Of a stretch of 64,000 bases of DNA, positions 1-7,722 are shown piece after piece (positions within the stretch are counted from its first letter, which is position 1; each line of letters starts with the position of its first letter). The DNA lies in the NCBI GenBank assembly GCA_030123625.1, contig CP126121.1, positions 329,001-393,000 of the forward strand. The letters are read 5' to 3'. This stretch comes from Nitrospira sp. GTDB taxonomy: Bacteria > Nitrospirota > Nitrospiria > Nitrospirales > Nitrospiraceae. The notes beneath the pieces were generated by a model that saw only the letters and a program-made list of their open reading frames with translations, was not told where the DNA came from and searched no databases. The position numbers and the translations under genes were made by a program.

Positions 1-60
1 CGCCGGCCCATGGCTTTGCCACTTTCGCGGTGGCGCGGCTTCACCGTCGCTTCCTGACAT
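1..60 (-). CDS. 5' end of the gene downstream of the OFOR alpha subunit (partial)
   Basis: Reading leftward after the OFOR alpha gene there is a GAGGAGG Shine-Dalgarno-like block near 85-92, then possible starts: an ATG at 58-60 whose frame stays open to the window edge, or a GTG at 69-71 in another frame with better spacing. In this family the thiamine-pyrophosphate (beta) subunit usually follows alpha, so that is the expected identity, but the visible residues are too few to confirm it. Confidence 0.3.
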   Translation of the reverse strand, partial: MSGSDGEAAPPRKWQSHGPA

Positions 61-106
61 GGTTCTAACACGCCGGTCTGTTCCTCCTCGGTGCGGCTTA
101 GTACAC

Positions 107-1315
107 TTATCCACCGCGTCCCGCCAGCACTCCGGATCGCATCCCGATCGCCTTCTTGACTTCTTCCACGATCACTTCCGGTGGCAAGGTCATGCCGCCG
201 CAGACGCGCGGTCCGGCGACGACCCGCTCGCTGTTGGGGATCGTGGCTTTGATTTCTTTGGCCATCCATCCAATGACATTGAACTCGGGCACGATGATGT
301 GTGAGGCATGCTTGGTCGCTTCGCGAAGTTCTTCTTCAGGCCATGGACGTAAGGTCTTCACCTTCACGAGTCCAACGCGCACTCCTTCATCGGCCAGTAG
401 GCGCATGGCTTCCCGTCCCTGGGAGACAGCGGTTCCCGAGGAGATAATGAGGATGTCGGCATCGCCGTCTTCGATGTCGATCAGCCCATCCAGCCAGGCG
501 ATCGTGTGTTTGCGCGACCGTTCTGCGGCAGCCCAGACTTCCTGTTGCCAGCTCGCGTGCGTGGCGTAGCTGATGTAGTTACTCTTCATCACGAAGGGAT
601 CGCGCATCATCCGGACCGGCGGGCACTCCATATCCATGCAGGGCACGGGTGAGCGATAGGGATCATAGGGTGGCAGACACATCTCGGCGGGCGTCAGGCC
701 GACGACGTCTTTCGTGTGGGTCACAAAGAAACCGTCGCAGCAGAGCGCCAACGGCAAATGTACGTCCGGCTCTTCCGACACCAAATAGCCCTTGAGAATC
801 CAGTCGTAGAAATCCTGTGCGGTTTCGGCATGCCAGACGAGCATGCCCGTATTCATGAGGTAAGCGATCTCGATCGTGTCCGGCTGGATCGACAAGGGAG
901 AATTGATGCCGCGGCAGGTCACGATACATTGGATCGGCAATCTGGCGCCAGCCCACATCGGAAAGTTTTCCATGGCCCGCATGGTGCCCGGCCCGGCGGT
1001 CGTCGTGAAGACCCGGGCCCCGCCGAAGGCGGCCCCGGCGCACTGGGACATGACCGCAAATTCGCTCTCCCCACGGAAATAATCGCCGATGTACCCCTCG
1101 GCAAAGAGTTCGCCGCACAGGGCGGCGGCCTCGCTCTGGGGCGTAATGGGATAGGCCACCATCACATCGACGTTGGCGCGCTTGACGGCTTCCTTAATCA
1201 CTTCGCTCCCAGTAAAAAACGACGGCGTCCGAGGTGCGTCGTTCATCATCATGCGTGGATCGGTGATGACTTGACCCTTCTTAGTCTTGGCTCCGATGAC
1301 GGCTGTGTTGTCCAT
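107..1315 (-). CDS. 2-oxoacid:ferredoxin oxidoreductase, alpha subunit
   Basis: Alpha subunit of a pyruvate/2-oxoglutarate:ferredoxin oxidoreductase, which reversibly couples 2-oxoacid decarboxylation to acyl-CoA and ferredoxin reduction in the cytoplasm. Run forward to carboxylate acyl-CoA, it is a key step of the reductive TCA cycle. The 402-residue protein shows the family's YPITPQSE motif near residue 58, the glycine-rich stretch TTAGPGTMRAMENFP, and a C-terminal domain (ILIISSGTA, then LRPWPEEEL) typical of the transketolase-C-like domain II. The ATG at 1315 is chosen because GGAAGGAAG lies just upstream; an ATG/GTG six codons earlier has no such site. Another gene starts within about 50 bases downstream, so it is part of an operon running off the window. 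Whether it prefers pyruvate or 2-oxoglutarate cannot be told from this subunit. Confidence 0.9.
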   Translation of the reverse strand: MDNTAVIGAKTKKGQVITDPRMMMNDAPRTPSFFTGSEVIKEAVKRANVDVMVAYPITPQSEAAALCGELFAEGYIGDYFRGESEFAVMSQCAGAAFGGARVFTTTAGPGTMRAMENFPMWAGARLPIQCIVTCRGINSPLSIQPDTIEIAYLMNTGMLVWHAETAQDFYDWILKGYLVSEEPDVHLPLALCCDGFFVTHTKDVVGLTPAEMCLPPYDPYRSPVPCMDMECPPVRMMRDPFVMKSNYISYATHASWQQEVWAAAERSRKHTIAWLDGLIDIEDGDADILIISSGTAVSQGREAMRLLADEGVRVGLVKVKTLRPWPEEELREATKHASHIIVPEFNVIGWMAKEIKATIPNSERVVAGPRVCGGMTLPPEVIVEEVKKAIGMRSGVLAGRGG

Positions 1316-1367
1316 AGTTTGCTTCCTTCCCAATCGACGGCGGTGGCCGGCGAACCGTTAGATGGCG

Positions 1368-1688
1368 TTATGCGCTGAATGAACTGCCGCACCCACAGGT
1401 CGTTTTGGCTTGTGGGTTCTTGATCGCGAAACCAGAGCCTTGCACACTGTCAAGGAAATCGACTTCGCAGCCGACCAACAGCGGGGCGCTCTGGGAGTCC
1501 ATGATGACTTTGACGTTGCCTTTTTCGATCACCGTGTCGTCTTCGCTCATGGTGGACTCGAAGGCCATCCCGTACTGGTAGCCATGGCACCCACCCCCTT
1601 TGACATAGACTCGGAGACCAACAGTCTCCTTGTCCTCTTGCATCAATTCCCACATCTTCTCCTCGGCTTTATCTGTAATCGTAATCAT
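1368..1688 (-). CDS. A-type iron-sulfur carrier (HesB/IscA/ErpA family)
   Basis: Small Fe-S cluster carrier/scaffold that passes [2Fe-2S] or [4Fe-4S] clusters to apoproteins in the cytoplasm. The 106-residue product begins MITITDKAEEKM and carries the three family cysteines: one in GGGCHGYQYG and two in the C-terminal CGCGSSF. AGAGGAGGA sits about 8 bases before the ATG at 1688, so a possible 26-residue upstream extension is rejected. It lies about 50 bases upstream of the OFOR alpha gene on the same strand. An operon with this Fe-S-dependent oxidoreductase system is plausible. Which A-type subclass (IscA, SufA, ErpA) it belongs to is not clear. Confidence 0.9.
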   Translation of the reverse strand: MITITDKAEEKMWELMQEDKETVGLRVYVKGGGCHGYQYGMAFESTMSEDDTVIEKGNVKVIMDSQSAPLLVGCEVDFLDSVQGSGFAIKNPQAKTTCGCGSSFSA

Positions 1689-1811
1689 TGGTTCGTCCTC
1701 CTCTATAGGTAATACACTTTGTTCAGTACACGTAAGCACATCGATGATCGCCAGCATGAAGACCAAAATGCCCGATAAATGACCGGCAGTAGTCGCTTGT
1801 AATAAGCCCTA

Positions 1812-1910
1812 TCAACCCCGTCTCTCCTCCTGTTCCTCCGGGATCGAAGCCCAAATCGTCACTCCCCGCAAAAACACGATAATCACAACTAGGCTATAAA
1901 TCTGATACAT
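1812..1910 (-). CDS. 32-residue putative membrane peptide, copy A
   Basis: A very short ORF with a good ribosome site (GAGGTGAGG, about 4 bases before ATG). It encodes a start MYQIYSLVVIIVF, then a WASIPEE motif and a charged tail ending QEERRG. One hydrophobic stretch (about residues 4-21) could span a membrane. It is judged real because a paralogue with the same start MYQIYSL and the same WASIPEE motif lies at 9397-9480, in both cases just downstream of a paralogous secreted protein. Function is unknown. It does not match subunits such as CydX or CcoQ closely enough to claim identity. Confidence 0.6.
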   Translation of the reverse strand: MYQIYSLVVIIVFLRGVTIWASIPEEQEERRG

Positions 1911-1990
1911 GTTCCTCACCTCGCGTTGAATCACCCTTCGAGGGTGCTCATTTTGTCTCTATTCACCTACCTTCCACCATCCGGTAAGGG

Positions 1991-2324
1991 CTAGAAGAAC
2001 CCTTCAGAATGTCGGGCCGAACGGATTTCATTCCTCGTCTGCTCTGCACCGACACAGCTTTGTTCGGCCAACAGGTATTGCCCGGCACTGGCCAACTCCG
2101 GAATTCTGGCCTTACAGGCATTGAGCGTATCCTCCGCTGCCCCTGAGGCCATGACAGCACGTTCTCCTCCTATCGGAACGGCAAACTCTTCTGTCGAGGG
2201 TAAAATCATGGTCCCTTTCACGTGCGAATCCTCCGCGTACGCGGGCGGAGTTGCCTGACTCAACAGTGCAATCAGCAGCACCACCATTCCAAACGATTGC
2301 GCCTTTTGTAGGAGTCGCTTTCAT
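1991..2324 (-). pseudogene. Small secreted protein, copy A, with a frame break in the signal peptide
   Basis: Paralogue of the protein at 9578-9901. The mature part is shared: AEDSHVKGTM, then AVMASGAAEDTLNACKARIPELAS and LAEQSCVG (two conserved cysteines) near the C terminus. The best ribosome site (GAAGGAGGA) precedes the ATG at 2324, which starts MKATPTKGAIVW, the expected n-region. That frame then misses the hydrophobic core by one base. The core (MVVLLIALLSQATPPAYA) is in the frame starting at an ATG at 2287 that lacks a ribosome site. So either the gene is frameshifted in its leader, or it starts at 2287 with a short, uncharged signal peptide. The mature region remains open to 1991. Function unknown. 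Confidence 0.55.
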
Positions 2325-2425
2325 TATGATTCCTCCTTCAATCTTTCAGTCCCCGGTACTCGTGCGTCCGAGTTGAGAAGACACCTCTCCTCTGAGACGC
2401 ACCACCCGCATAGTGCATTGCTGAA

Positions 2426-2515
2426 CTCGATGATCGTCGTTCTTCGAAAAAACGGTAGAGACTGGGGAATCAGACGCGCCGGAGTGGGAAAGAATGCGCG
2501 AGAGATAGGACAGTC
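2426..2515. repeat. 90-bp upstream element, copy A
   Basis: This block aligns without gaps to 10014-10103. Shared stretches include CTCGATGAT, GGAATCAGACGCGC and GCGCGAGAGAT, ending GGACAGTC; by eye roughly four bases in five are identical. Both copies lie about 100 bases upstream of the start of a paralogous secreted protein on the minus strand, so it was duplicated with the gene and probably holds its promoter or operator. A loose dyad GACGCGC / GCGCGAG lies inside. Confidence 0.65.
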
Positions 2516-2741
2516 GACGCGGTTCACTACGTCATATCATCACCCTGTGCTCATTAGCCACCGAAGTCAAGCGTTATTACGGTAGGAACGGTATCGTCTG
2601 AAGATTTGCAGGTAGCAATTCTAATTGATCCGATGATCTCCATAGTCACATACTGGAGAAACTTTGCCTTCACCTGGCGAGAACGGATCCCAACAGCCGT
2701 GACGTACTGGCAGAACCTCTGGGGAATGATCCGCGTGTGTC

Positions 2742-4376
2742 CTACCTGGTTTGGACCATCGGTAGTTCGCGTGAGCTTTCAGCGGCTTGCTGAATCCGCA
2801 ATCGTTCAAGACGCGAGGCTTCAAAAACATTGTGAAGCATTTCATCCGCCACCTTGGTCAATTGTGCGGCTGCATCTTTCATGTCAGCGTGCTCAACCAA
2901 GCGAGACACCACTTCAGCCTTGGTCGCGCCTTTCTTCTGCCCTATGAAGGGTTTGAGGAGGAGATAGATCACATCCCGCAGCGGCATATACCGAAAGAAC
3001 CGGCGGAGGAGCTGGAAGGTCTGGATGGGGTAATGGATGAGCTTATAGAGAAAGAGCCTCTTAATCCCGGCTTGTCGTACACGGTTGATCGTTTCTCCTG
3101 AGAGGCACGTCGGATCGATTTCTGAACATTTGAAATATTTGTACCAATCCGTGGTTTCGTTCACCAATCCGCGATTGACGTATTCCTGCCATAAGGGTGT
3201 GCCTCGATAGACGCAGAGCCGGTTGAACCCGAAGGTATCGAGTGGGAGGGCTGAAGCAAAGTCGAAGGTGGCTTCCATATCCTCAATCGTCTCATCCGGA
3301 TTGCCCACCGTGAAGAATCCGTGCACGATCTCCACGCCGGCCTTTTTTGCATTCTTCACGGCGGTCGTGACCTGATCCAGGGTCTGTTCCTTCTTCAAAC
3401 GATCGAGGATCTTCTGGCTGCCGCTCTCGATCCCAAACATCATTGCGCCGCAGTTGGCCTTCGCCATGGCTGGAAACAGATGTTGGGCCACCGAATCCAC
3501 ACGCCCCTCGATGCCCCATCGGATCGAAAGCTTTGATTCCATGATCCCATTGCAAATCGCCTCGATTCGTTTTGGCTGGAGCAGAAAGTGATCATCGACG
3601 AAGCCGACGGACTCATAGCCGAGTTCTTCGAGATGCTTGAGCTCCGCGACCACATGCTGTGGACTACGGGCTCGCCACTTTCCCTCATTGAAGATCGGGA
3701 TGTCGCAGAAGATACAGGGCCAGGGGCATCCCCGAGAAGTTTGCATCGTCGTGAACCGTCTCATCGAGAGCACCACCGGGACATCCAGCGGCATGGACTC
3801 GACATAGTCCAGTTGCAGGCTCTCGCGATCCGGAAAGGGCCACTGATCTAGGTGCCGCTCCGTTGCACGGTTGGGGTTTTGGACGACCTGCCCGTTCTTC
3901 ATCCATGTCAGACCGGCCACATCTTGAGGGTTGTCGAGAGTTGCGAGGAGATCGAGCAGTAACTGCTCCCCGTCACCGCGACACACGAAGTCGACTTCTG
4001 GACATTGCAATTTCACCAAGGAGGCATTCAGACTGGCGAAGACTCCGCCGAACGCGAGCTTCACATCCTTATTAGTTGTCCGAATTTCCCGGGCCAACAT
4101 CTTGGCATAGGGATAGCTGGTGGTACTGAGAAAACTGAGGCCGACGAGCGCCGGGTGTTCTTGGTTGATCCGGTCAATGATGACCTGGTTTGGGGTGTCG
4201 GGGTTGGCCTGATCGAATAGTACACATTCGTGCCCCGCATGTTTAATGACAGACGACAGCGACATGATGCCGATGGGAGGAAACCCCATCACGCGGATAT
4301 TGCCGTTTGGGCCCCGTGTTTTGGCCGGCAGGGCGTAGAACTGCGGATCGCGAACGTGTATCAGATAGACGAGCAT
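2742..4376 (-). CDS. B12-binding-domain radical SAM protein
   Basis: A 544-residue protein with an N-terminal cobalamin-binding-like Rossmann domain (about 1-180; includes GFPPIGIMSLSSVIKHAGH and CRGDGEQ), then a radical SAM core with the CxxxCxxC cluster motif in SRGCPWPCIFCD at about residues 213-224. The core continues with FVDDHF, WGIEGRVD and the GIESGS motif. It ends in a basic helical region. Members of this class use 5'-deoxyadenosyl radical chemistry, often with methylcobalamin, for methylations or ring changes in lipids, cofactors and antibiotics. The exact substrate cannot be read from the sequence, and neighbours do not help: it stands alone. It is intact and of normal length. Confidence 0.88.
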   Translation of the reverse strand: MLVYLIHVRDPQFYALPAKTRGPNGNIRVMGFPPIGIMSLSSVIKHAGHECVLFDQANPDTPNQVIIDRINQEHPALVGLSFLSTTSYPYAKMLAREIRTTNKDVKLAFGGVFASLNASLVKLQCPEVDFVCRGDGEQLLLDLLATLDNPQDVAGLTWMKNGQVVQNPNRATERHLDQWPFPDRESLQLDYVESMPLDVPVVLSMRRFTTMQTSRGCPWPCIFCDIPIFNEGKWRARSPQHVVAELKHLEELGYESVGFVDDHFLLQPKRIEAICNGIMESKLSIRWGIEGRVDSVAQHLFPAMAKANCGAMMFGIESGSQKILDRLKKEQTLDQVTTAVKNAKKAGVEIVHGFFTVGNPDETIEDMEATFDFASALPLDTFGFNRLCVYRGTPLWQEYVNRGLVNETTDWYKYFKCSEIDPTCLSGETINRVRQAGIKRLFLYKLIHYPIQTFQLLRRFFRYMPLRDVIYLLLKPFIGQKKGATKAEVVSRLVEHADMKDAAAQLTKVADEMLHNVFEASRLERLRIQQAAESSRELPMVQTR

Positions 4377-4822
4377 ACCGGCCTCCCAATGTGGAATGAT
4401 TCAAATTGTTCATATAGCTGTAAGCAGCCTGCTGGCTGGGATAACGCTGAGTCGCGCCATGGCTATTCAGCATCCTGGCTTCTTCATGGAGCGAGGAGGC
4501 ATTCAGTAAATTTATATCTGGTCAACGTTTGACAGTCCGGTCAATAGTGCTCACTTTTAGGAAATGGATGGGACATGCACGCGATGTTGCCCACGAGCAA
4601 AAAACGCCGAGCATCCTGCTCGACCCGGTGGTCAAGATTCTTACTGTGGTTTTTCGGTTGGATATGTTTGATAGGCATAAACGGTGGGTTTGGAAGTTTT
4701 GGGCCCGTGACAAACCAGAAGATCGTTGGCAAATACCTCGGCGAACAGAGAAGGAGGAATCGGGCGATCCACACGTCCGTCAGAAAGGAGCGCCTAATCG
4801 CCCCCACTTGACGAAGCCGTGT
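4377..4822. other. Intergenic stretch with a TTGAC-N6-GTCAA palindrome
   Basis: No gene is supported here. At 4529-4544 the sequence TTGACAGTCCGGTCAA has 5-base inverted arms and sits about 150 bases upstream of the radical SAM gene. It resembles a dimeric regulator site but could be chance. A plus-strand ORF near 4584-4811 encodes a hydrophobic stretch (FLLWFFGWICLIGI) but has no ribosome site and no recognised relative. Confidence 0.3.
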
Positions 4823-4987
4823 TTAGGAAAGTGGGGTGGTCGAGGTGCCATCAGCCTGCATCGATGTCTTTAGTTCTTCGATGGCCTTGGCGACATTTGT
4901 TTCCGTTGAACCAAATCAGTCCCCTAGCACCTTGATAGCTTGATTGCTCGCTTCCTTCATCTTCGCGATTTGCTCTTCGGATGTCAT
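4823..4987 (-). pseudogene. Possible small helical protein gene interrupted by in-frame TGA
   Basis: From ATG at 4987 the frame reads MTSEEQIAKMKEASNQAI and KVLGD, then TGA, then continues open as FGSTETNVAKAIEELKTSM to a TAA at 4823. Both halves have the same acidic/lysine-rich helical character, which suggests one original reading frame of about 54 codons broken by a single stop. No convincing ribosome site precedes the ATG. It lies just downstream of the Crp/Fnr gene on the same strand. Identity is unknown, and it may be chance. Confidence 0.35.
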
Positions 4988-5129
4988 GGATTATGGCTCA
5001 GCATAAGGGAAGTGGTCGGCTGGCGTCGGTTCACAATTGCTCAGTAGAAAAATGACACAATGAGGGGAGGGTCGGATGCCACCTGGTCTTGCTCGCCAGA
5101 ATCAACGAGGGGAAAACCAATTGGAGATG

Positions 5130-5810
5130 CTAGTCGTGGAGCACGACATTGAGGAGGGAGCTATGCACGTGGAGACTGCCATTGCCGCGCAGCCCACCTT
5201 TGTAATCAATAAACCCCAGCTTGCGAAACTTATTCATAAAGAAACTGACGCGCGAGCGGGTCGTGCCGATCATCTCGGCCAACGTTTCTTGACTGATTTT
5301 TGCAATGACCGTCTCCGGCTTGCTCTCCTTCCCAAAGTGGGCCAACAACAACAGCGCCCGCGCCAGTCGCTTCTCGCTGGAATTAAACAGTTGATCCACC
5401 AAATCCTCTTGGATTCGGATCGAATGTACCAGTAAATAGGACATAAATGCCTCGGCGAATCGGGGCTGTTCCTGAAGCATCTGGAGCATGGCGGCTTTCT
5501 CGATACGTAGAATGCGGGAGTCTTCCAGGGTGGTCGCGGTCGCCGTACGGACCGTCTGGCCCACCAGGCAGGATTCTCCTAAAAAAGCACCGCGCTCAAG
5601 AATCGCCACGACGGCTTCTTTGCCTTGTTCCGAGACCACGGTCAGTTTCACCCTGCCCGCTTGGATATAGAACACTCCATCGGTCGTATCCCCTTGTGAA
5701 AAGAGACTCTGCTTCTTGGGGAACGTGAACATCCTCGTGCCCTTATCGGCGTTCTTGCCAGCTCTATTGAGGAAAGCATCTAGATTGAATGCCGTTCGTA
5801 TGCATACCAT
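5130..5810 (-). CDS. Crp/Fnr-family transcriptional regulator
   Basis: Cytoplasmic transcription factor with an N-terminal cyclic-nucleotide-type sensor fold (FPKKQSLFSQGDTTDGVFYIQ, GAFLGESCLVG) and a C-terminal winged helix (ISQETLAEMIGTTRSRVSFF, then NKFRKLGFIDY). The stretch VDQLFNSSEKRLARALLLLA is typical of a widespread Crp subgroup. There is no N-terminal cysteine cluster, so oxygen sensing through [4Fe-4S] as in FNR is unlikely; the ligand is unknown. The start at 5810 (MVCIRTAFNLDAF) is preferred because family alignments begin about there. The longer ORF to 5858 would place its start codon inside a repeated motif (5848-5864). A short insertion, KGGLRGNGSLHVH, near the C terminus is unusual. 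Confidence 0.9.
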   Translation of the reverse strand: MVCIRTAFNLDAFLNRAGKNADKGTRMFTFPKKQSLFSQGDTTDGVFYIQAGRVKLTVVSEQGKEAVVAILERGAFLGESCLVGQTVRTATATTLEDSRILRIEKAAMLQMLQEQPRFAEAFMSYLLVHSIRIQEDLVDQLFNSSEKRLARALLLLAHFGKESKPETVIAKISQETLAEMIGTTRSRVSFFMNKFRKLGFIDYKGGLRGNGSLHVHSSLLNVVLHD

Positions 5811-5847
5811 AAATATGAGGCTTCCCTTTCCTCTTTTTGGAGCGACT

Positions 5848-5864
5848 GAATTAACCATTTTCTG
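5848..5864. promoter_or_regulatory. GAATTAACC motif upstream of the Crp/Fnr gene
   Basis: The sequence GAATTAACCATTTTCTG closely matches two copies upstream of the XRE regulator (6549-6565 and 6603-6618); consensus about GARTTAACYATWTW. It lies about 40 bases upstream of the preferred Crp start. It could be an operator shared by the two divergent regulator genes. Which protein binds is not known. Confidence 0.35.
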
Positions 5865-6286
5865 CTACCCCGTGGCAGCGAGTGAGATTGGCTATGTATC
5901 AAGTCCATGCAGATGGCTCATGCCCGCTCCCGACTCCCTGCCGACCCCCAGTCTAATCATTCGACGAAGACGGCACGCTTCCGCCACGGTTCAGAGAATA
6001 GGATACACCGGACGTGGGACAGGGAGATGCAGGCCATTTATATTCTGCTGTATGTCTCTCAAGGCCAGACCGATCTGTTTAGCCGGACGATGGCGCAGGG
6101 CATAGAGACTGTCCCCCATCCACAAGGGAAAGCCTTTTTTAGACGGTGAATTAGCGTCAACATATGCGTCCTTGGTGTGGTCTTCATACTGTCCTCCGTG
6201 GTACGAGATAGGCCATGATCAGCGAGCCCCACCCGGTTGCACCTCCTTTGTGGTGGGGTCAAGACATCCGCACAATGCGTCGCACC
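5865..6286. other. Intergenic region between two regulators
   Basis: No firm gene. On the minus strand a 42-codon ORF (6059-6187) starts MKTTPRTHMLTLIHRLKK behind GGAGGACAGT, a good ribosome site. Its tail looks random, so it is at best a small or decayed gene. Nothing else recognisable is seen. Confidence 0.25.
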
Positions 6287-6427
6287 ATCAAGTGCGATCA
6301 CCAGCAGGACGATTCCGCTCAAAAGCAGGGTCCAGGAACTCTGAGTCGCGACTGCAGCCACTCCAGCCTAATTCAAGGCTCCGGCAATCAACCCGACGAA
6401 TAAGAACATCGCGGCATAGTACAACAT
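6287..6427 (-). pseudogene. DUF1328/UPF0391 small membrane protein, broken by an in-frame TAG
   Basis: An AAGGAG site 7 bases before the ATG at 6427 opens a frame MLYYAAMFLFVGLIAGALN, then TAG, then continues in frame AGVAAVATQSSWTLLLSGIV and LLVIAL. Together these match the two-helix DUF1328 (YtjA/UPF0391) family, whose members begin MLYxxxxFLVVxLIAGxLG and are about 50-60 residues long. The homology fades after LLVIAL, so the C terminus is degraded too. DUF1328 proteins are envelope-stress-associated inner-membrane peptides of unknown function. This copy is almost certainly inactive unless the amber codon is read through. Confidence 0.65.
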
Positions 6428-6548
6428 AATGAACTCCTTTCCAGGAACGAAGCAGGGAGTGCAAGGGACGAGACAGCCAGCGGAACTTAAACGTCAGAAA
6501 AAGAACTTGACCACGAGCAACTCTCCTTTCAGCGTGTTAGGTTTAGTC

Positions 6549-6618
6549 GAATTAACTATATATTGTCAAATATTGCCTTGCGCTCCGTTGCACAGTCCTA
6601 TAGAGTTAACTATTTTTG
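6549..6618. promoter_or_regulatory. Two GA(A/G)TTAACTAT repeats upstream of the XRE gene
   Basis: GAATTAACTATATATTG at 6549-6565 and GAGTTAACTATTTTTG at 6603-6618 are direct repeats 54 bases apart, in an AT-rich leader 25-95 bases before the XRE start. A third copy lies near the Crp gene (5848-5864). Repeated AT-rich sites just before an HTH gene are typical of autoregulation, but this is inference. Confidence 0.4.
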
Positions 6619-6642
6619 TTAATCCAATACCGGAGATGGCTC

Positions 6643-7521
6643 ATGGATATAGCACTCCTCATCAGGAATCGATTGAAAGAGTTAAAGCTCGGGCAGCGGG
6701 ATATCGCTCGTGCGGCGGACGTGACCGAATCGTACATTTCACAGTTGTTGACGAAGAAAAAACTTCCGCCGGCGCCGAACCGGACCGACATGTACGAGAA
6801 GATCGGGCGAGCACTGAAATTCCCGCAAGGGCAGCTTGCCAAACTCGCCGAGCAGCAGCGTCTCGAACAGCTCAGGCAACGGTTCGGAGACCAGCCGACC
6901 CCTTTGCTGCACAACGTGCGGGAATTGATCCTTCGCAAGTGTCATCCCGGAAAGGCCAAGGAGATCCGCGCGATTTTTGAGAAGCACCACTTCGGCGAAC
7001 TCGAGCGGTTCGTCACACAGAAGCTGCTCGACGTCGTCAAAAGTGTGGTTCGACAGGAACTCGATAATCGCACGTGGGTGCGCAGAGTGGCTCGTCTGAA
7101 CAAGAAGAGCTACCCGCAGATGCGCGTCACCGTGCTGAAGTTTTTGGATACGACGATTTTCGATCTCTCGAACGAGAACTGCATCGCGTTCTTCAATCCG
7201 TTGATCGAATCTTGGAACATTGATCTTGCTACCTTTTGCATTGAGATTGTCCTGAACCGACGGGTCGCCCCGGGACACCATAAGACATTCGAGTTTATGG
7301 AAAGAGGACCGGACAAGACTTCAGAAGAAGAGCCAGGGCTTAAGGAGTTTCTCCAAGATCCCTTACTGAGCGGGGATGTGACCGAAGAGGAACTCATCTT
7401 TCTACGCACACTGACGTTTGACAACAAACGACCAACCCCGCTCTACTATTACCGAGAGCTTCAGAGCCTCAGAGACCCGCTGCATTTTCAGACCTCTCAC
7501 AGGAAATCTTCAGCACGGTGA
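6643..7521 (+). CDS. XRE-family HTH regulator with long unassigned C-terminal domain
   Basis: DNA-binding protein of 292 residues. The N-terminal XRE/Cro helix-turn-helix covers about residues 1-70: IRNRLKELKLGQRDIARAA, then VTESYISQLLTKKKLP. The remaining 220 residues are helical, with an ELERFVTQKLLDVVKSVVRQ stretch, and match no domain I recognise. The ATG at 6643 is used because the HTH starts at once; an upstream ATG at 6616 would overlap a repeated operator-like motif. It is transcribed divergently from the Crp/Fnr gene, with TTAAC repeats in between, suggesting autoregulation or cross-regulation. Target genes are unknown. Confidence 0.8.
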   Translation: MDIALLIRNRLKELKLGQRDIARAADVTESYISQLLTKKKLPPAPNRTDMYEKIGRALKFPQGQLAKLAEQQRLEQLRQRFGDQPTPLLHNVRELILRKCHPGKAKEIRAIFEKHHFGELERFVTQKLLDVVKSVVRQELDNRTWVRRVARLNKKSYPQMRVTVLKFLDTTIFDLSNENCIAFFNPLIESWNIDLATFCIEIVLNRRVAPGHHKTFEFMERGPDKTSEEEPGLKEFLQDPLLSGDVTEEELIFLRTLTFDNKRPTPLYYYRELQSLRDPLHFQTSHRKSSAR

Positions 7522-7539
7522 CAACGCCTTGACACTCTG

Positions 7540-7650
7540 TTACTTCGTCAGCAGGTGAGTCACAAGCAGCGCTACCACCCACGCCATCGCGTATGCGAGC
7601 AAGAAGAGTTCCGCTGCCATCGCGCGCCGGAAATCATGCCATCTGCTCAT
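7540..7650 (-). CDS. 36-residue single-helix membrane protein
   Basis: GGGAGGAAGTG precedes an ATG opening a 36-codon frame: a basic head MSRWHDFRRAM, then a hydrophobic span (about residues 12-34, ELFLLAYAMAWVVALLVTHL) and a final lysine. Positive-inside topology fits an inner-membrane peptide. It is convergent with the XRE gene, whose stop is 18 bases away. No family recognised; support is the ribosome site and the clean amphipathic design. Confidence 0.5.
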   Translation of the reverse strand: MSRWHDFRRAMAAELFLLAYAMAWVVALLVTHLLTK

Positions 7651-7722
7651 CACTTCCTCCCGGTGCTTATCTGCTGCTGTATGCACGGCACGAACAGCTG
7701 AATCGCACCTGGTCTTTAAGGT

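Noticed and set aside
716..1378. 220-codon plus-strand ORF opposite the OFOR alpha gene
   Set aside because: Antisense shadow, His/Arg/Gly-rich, no start signal.
4823..4987. Selenocysteine reading of the in-frame TGA
   Set aside because: No SECIS-like hairpin just after the TGA and no known selenoprotein resembles the sequence.
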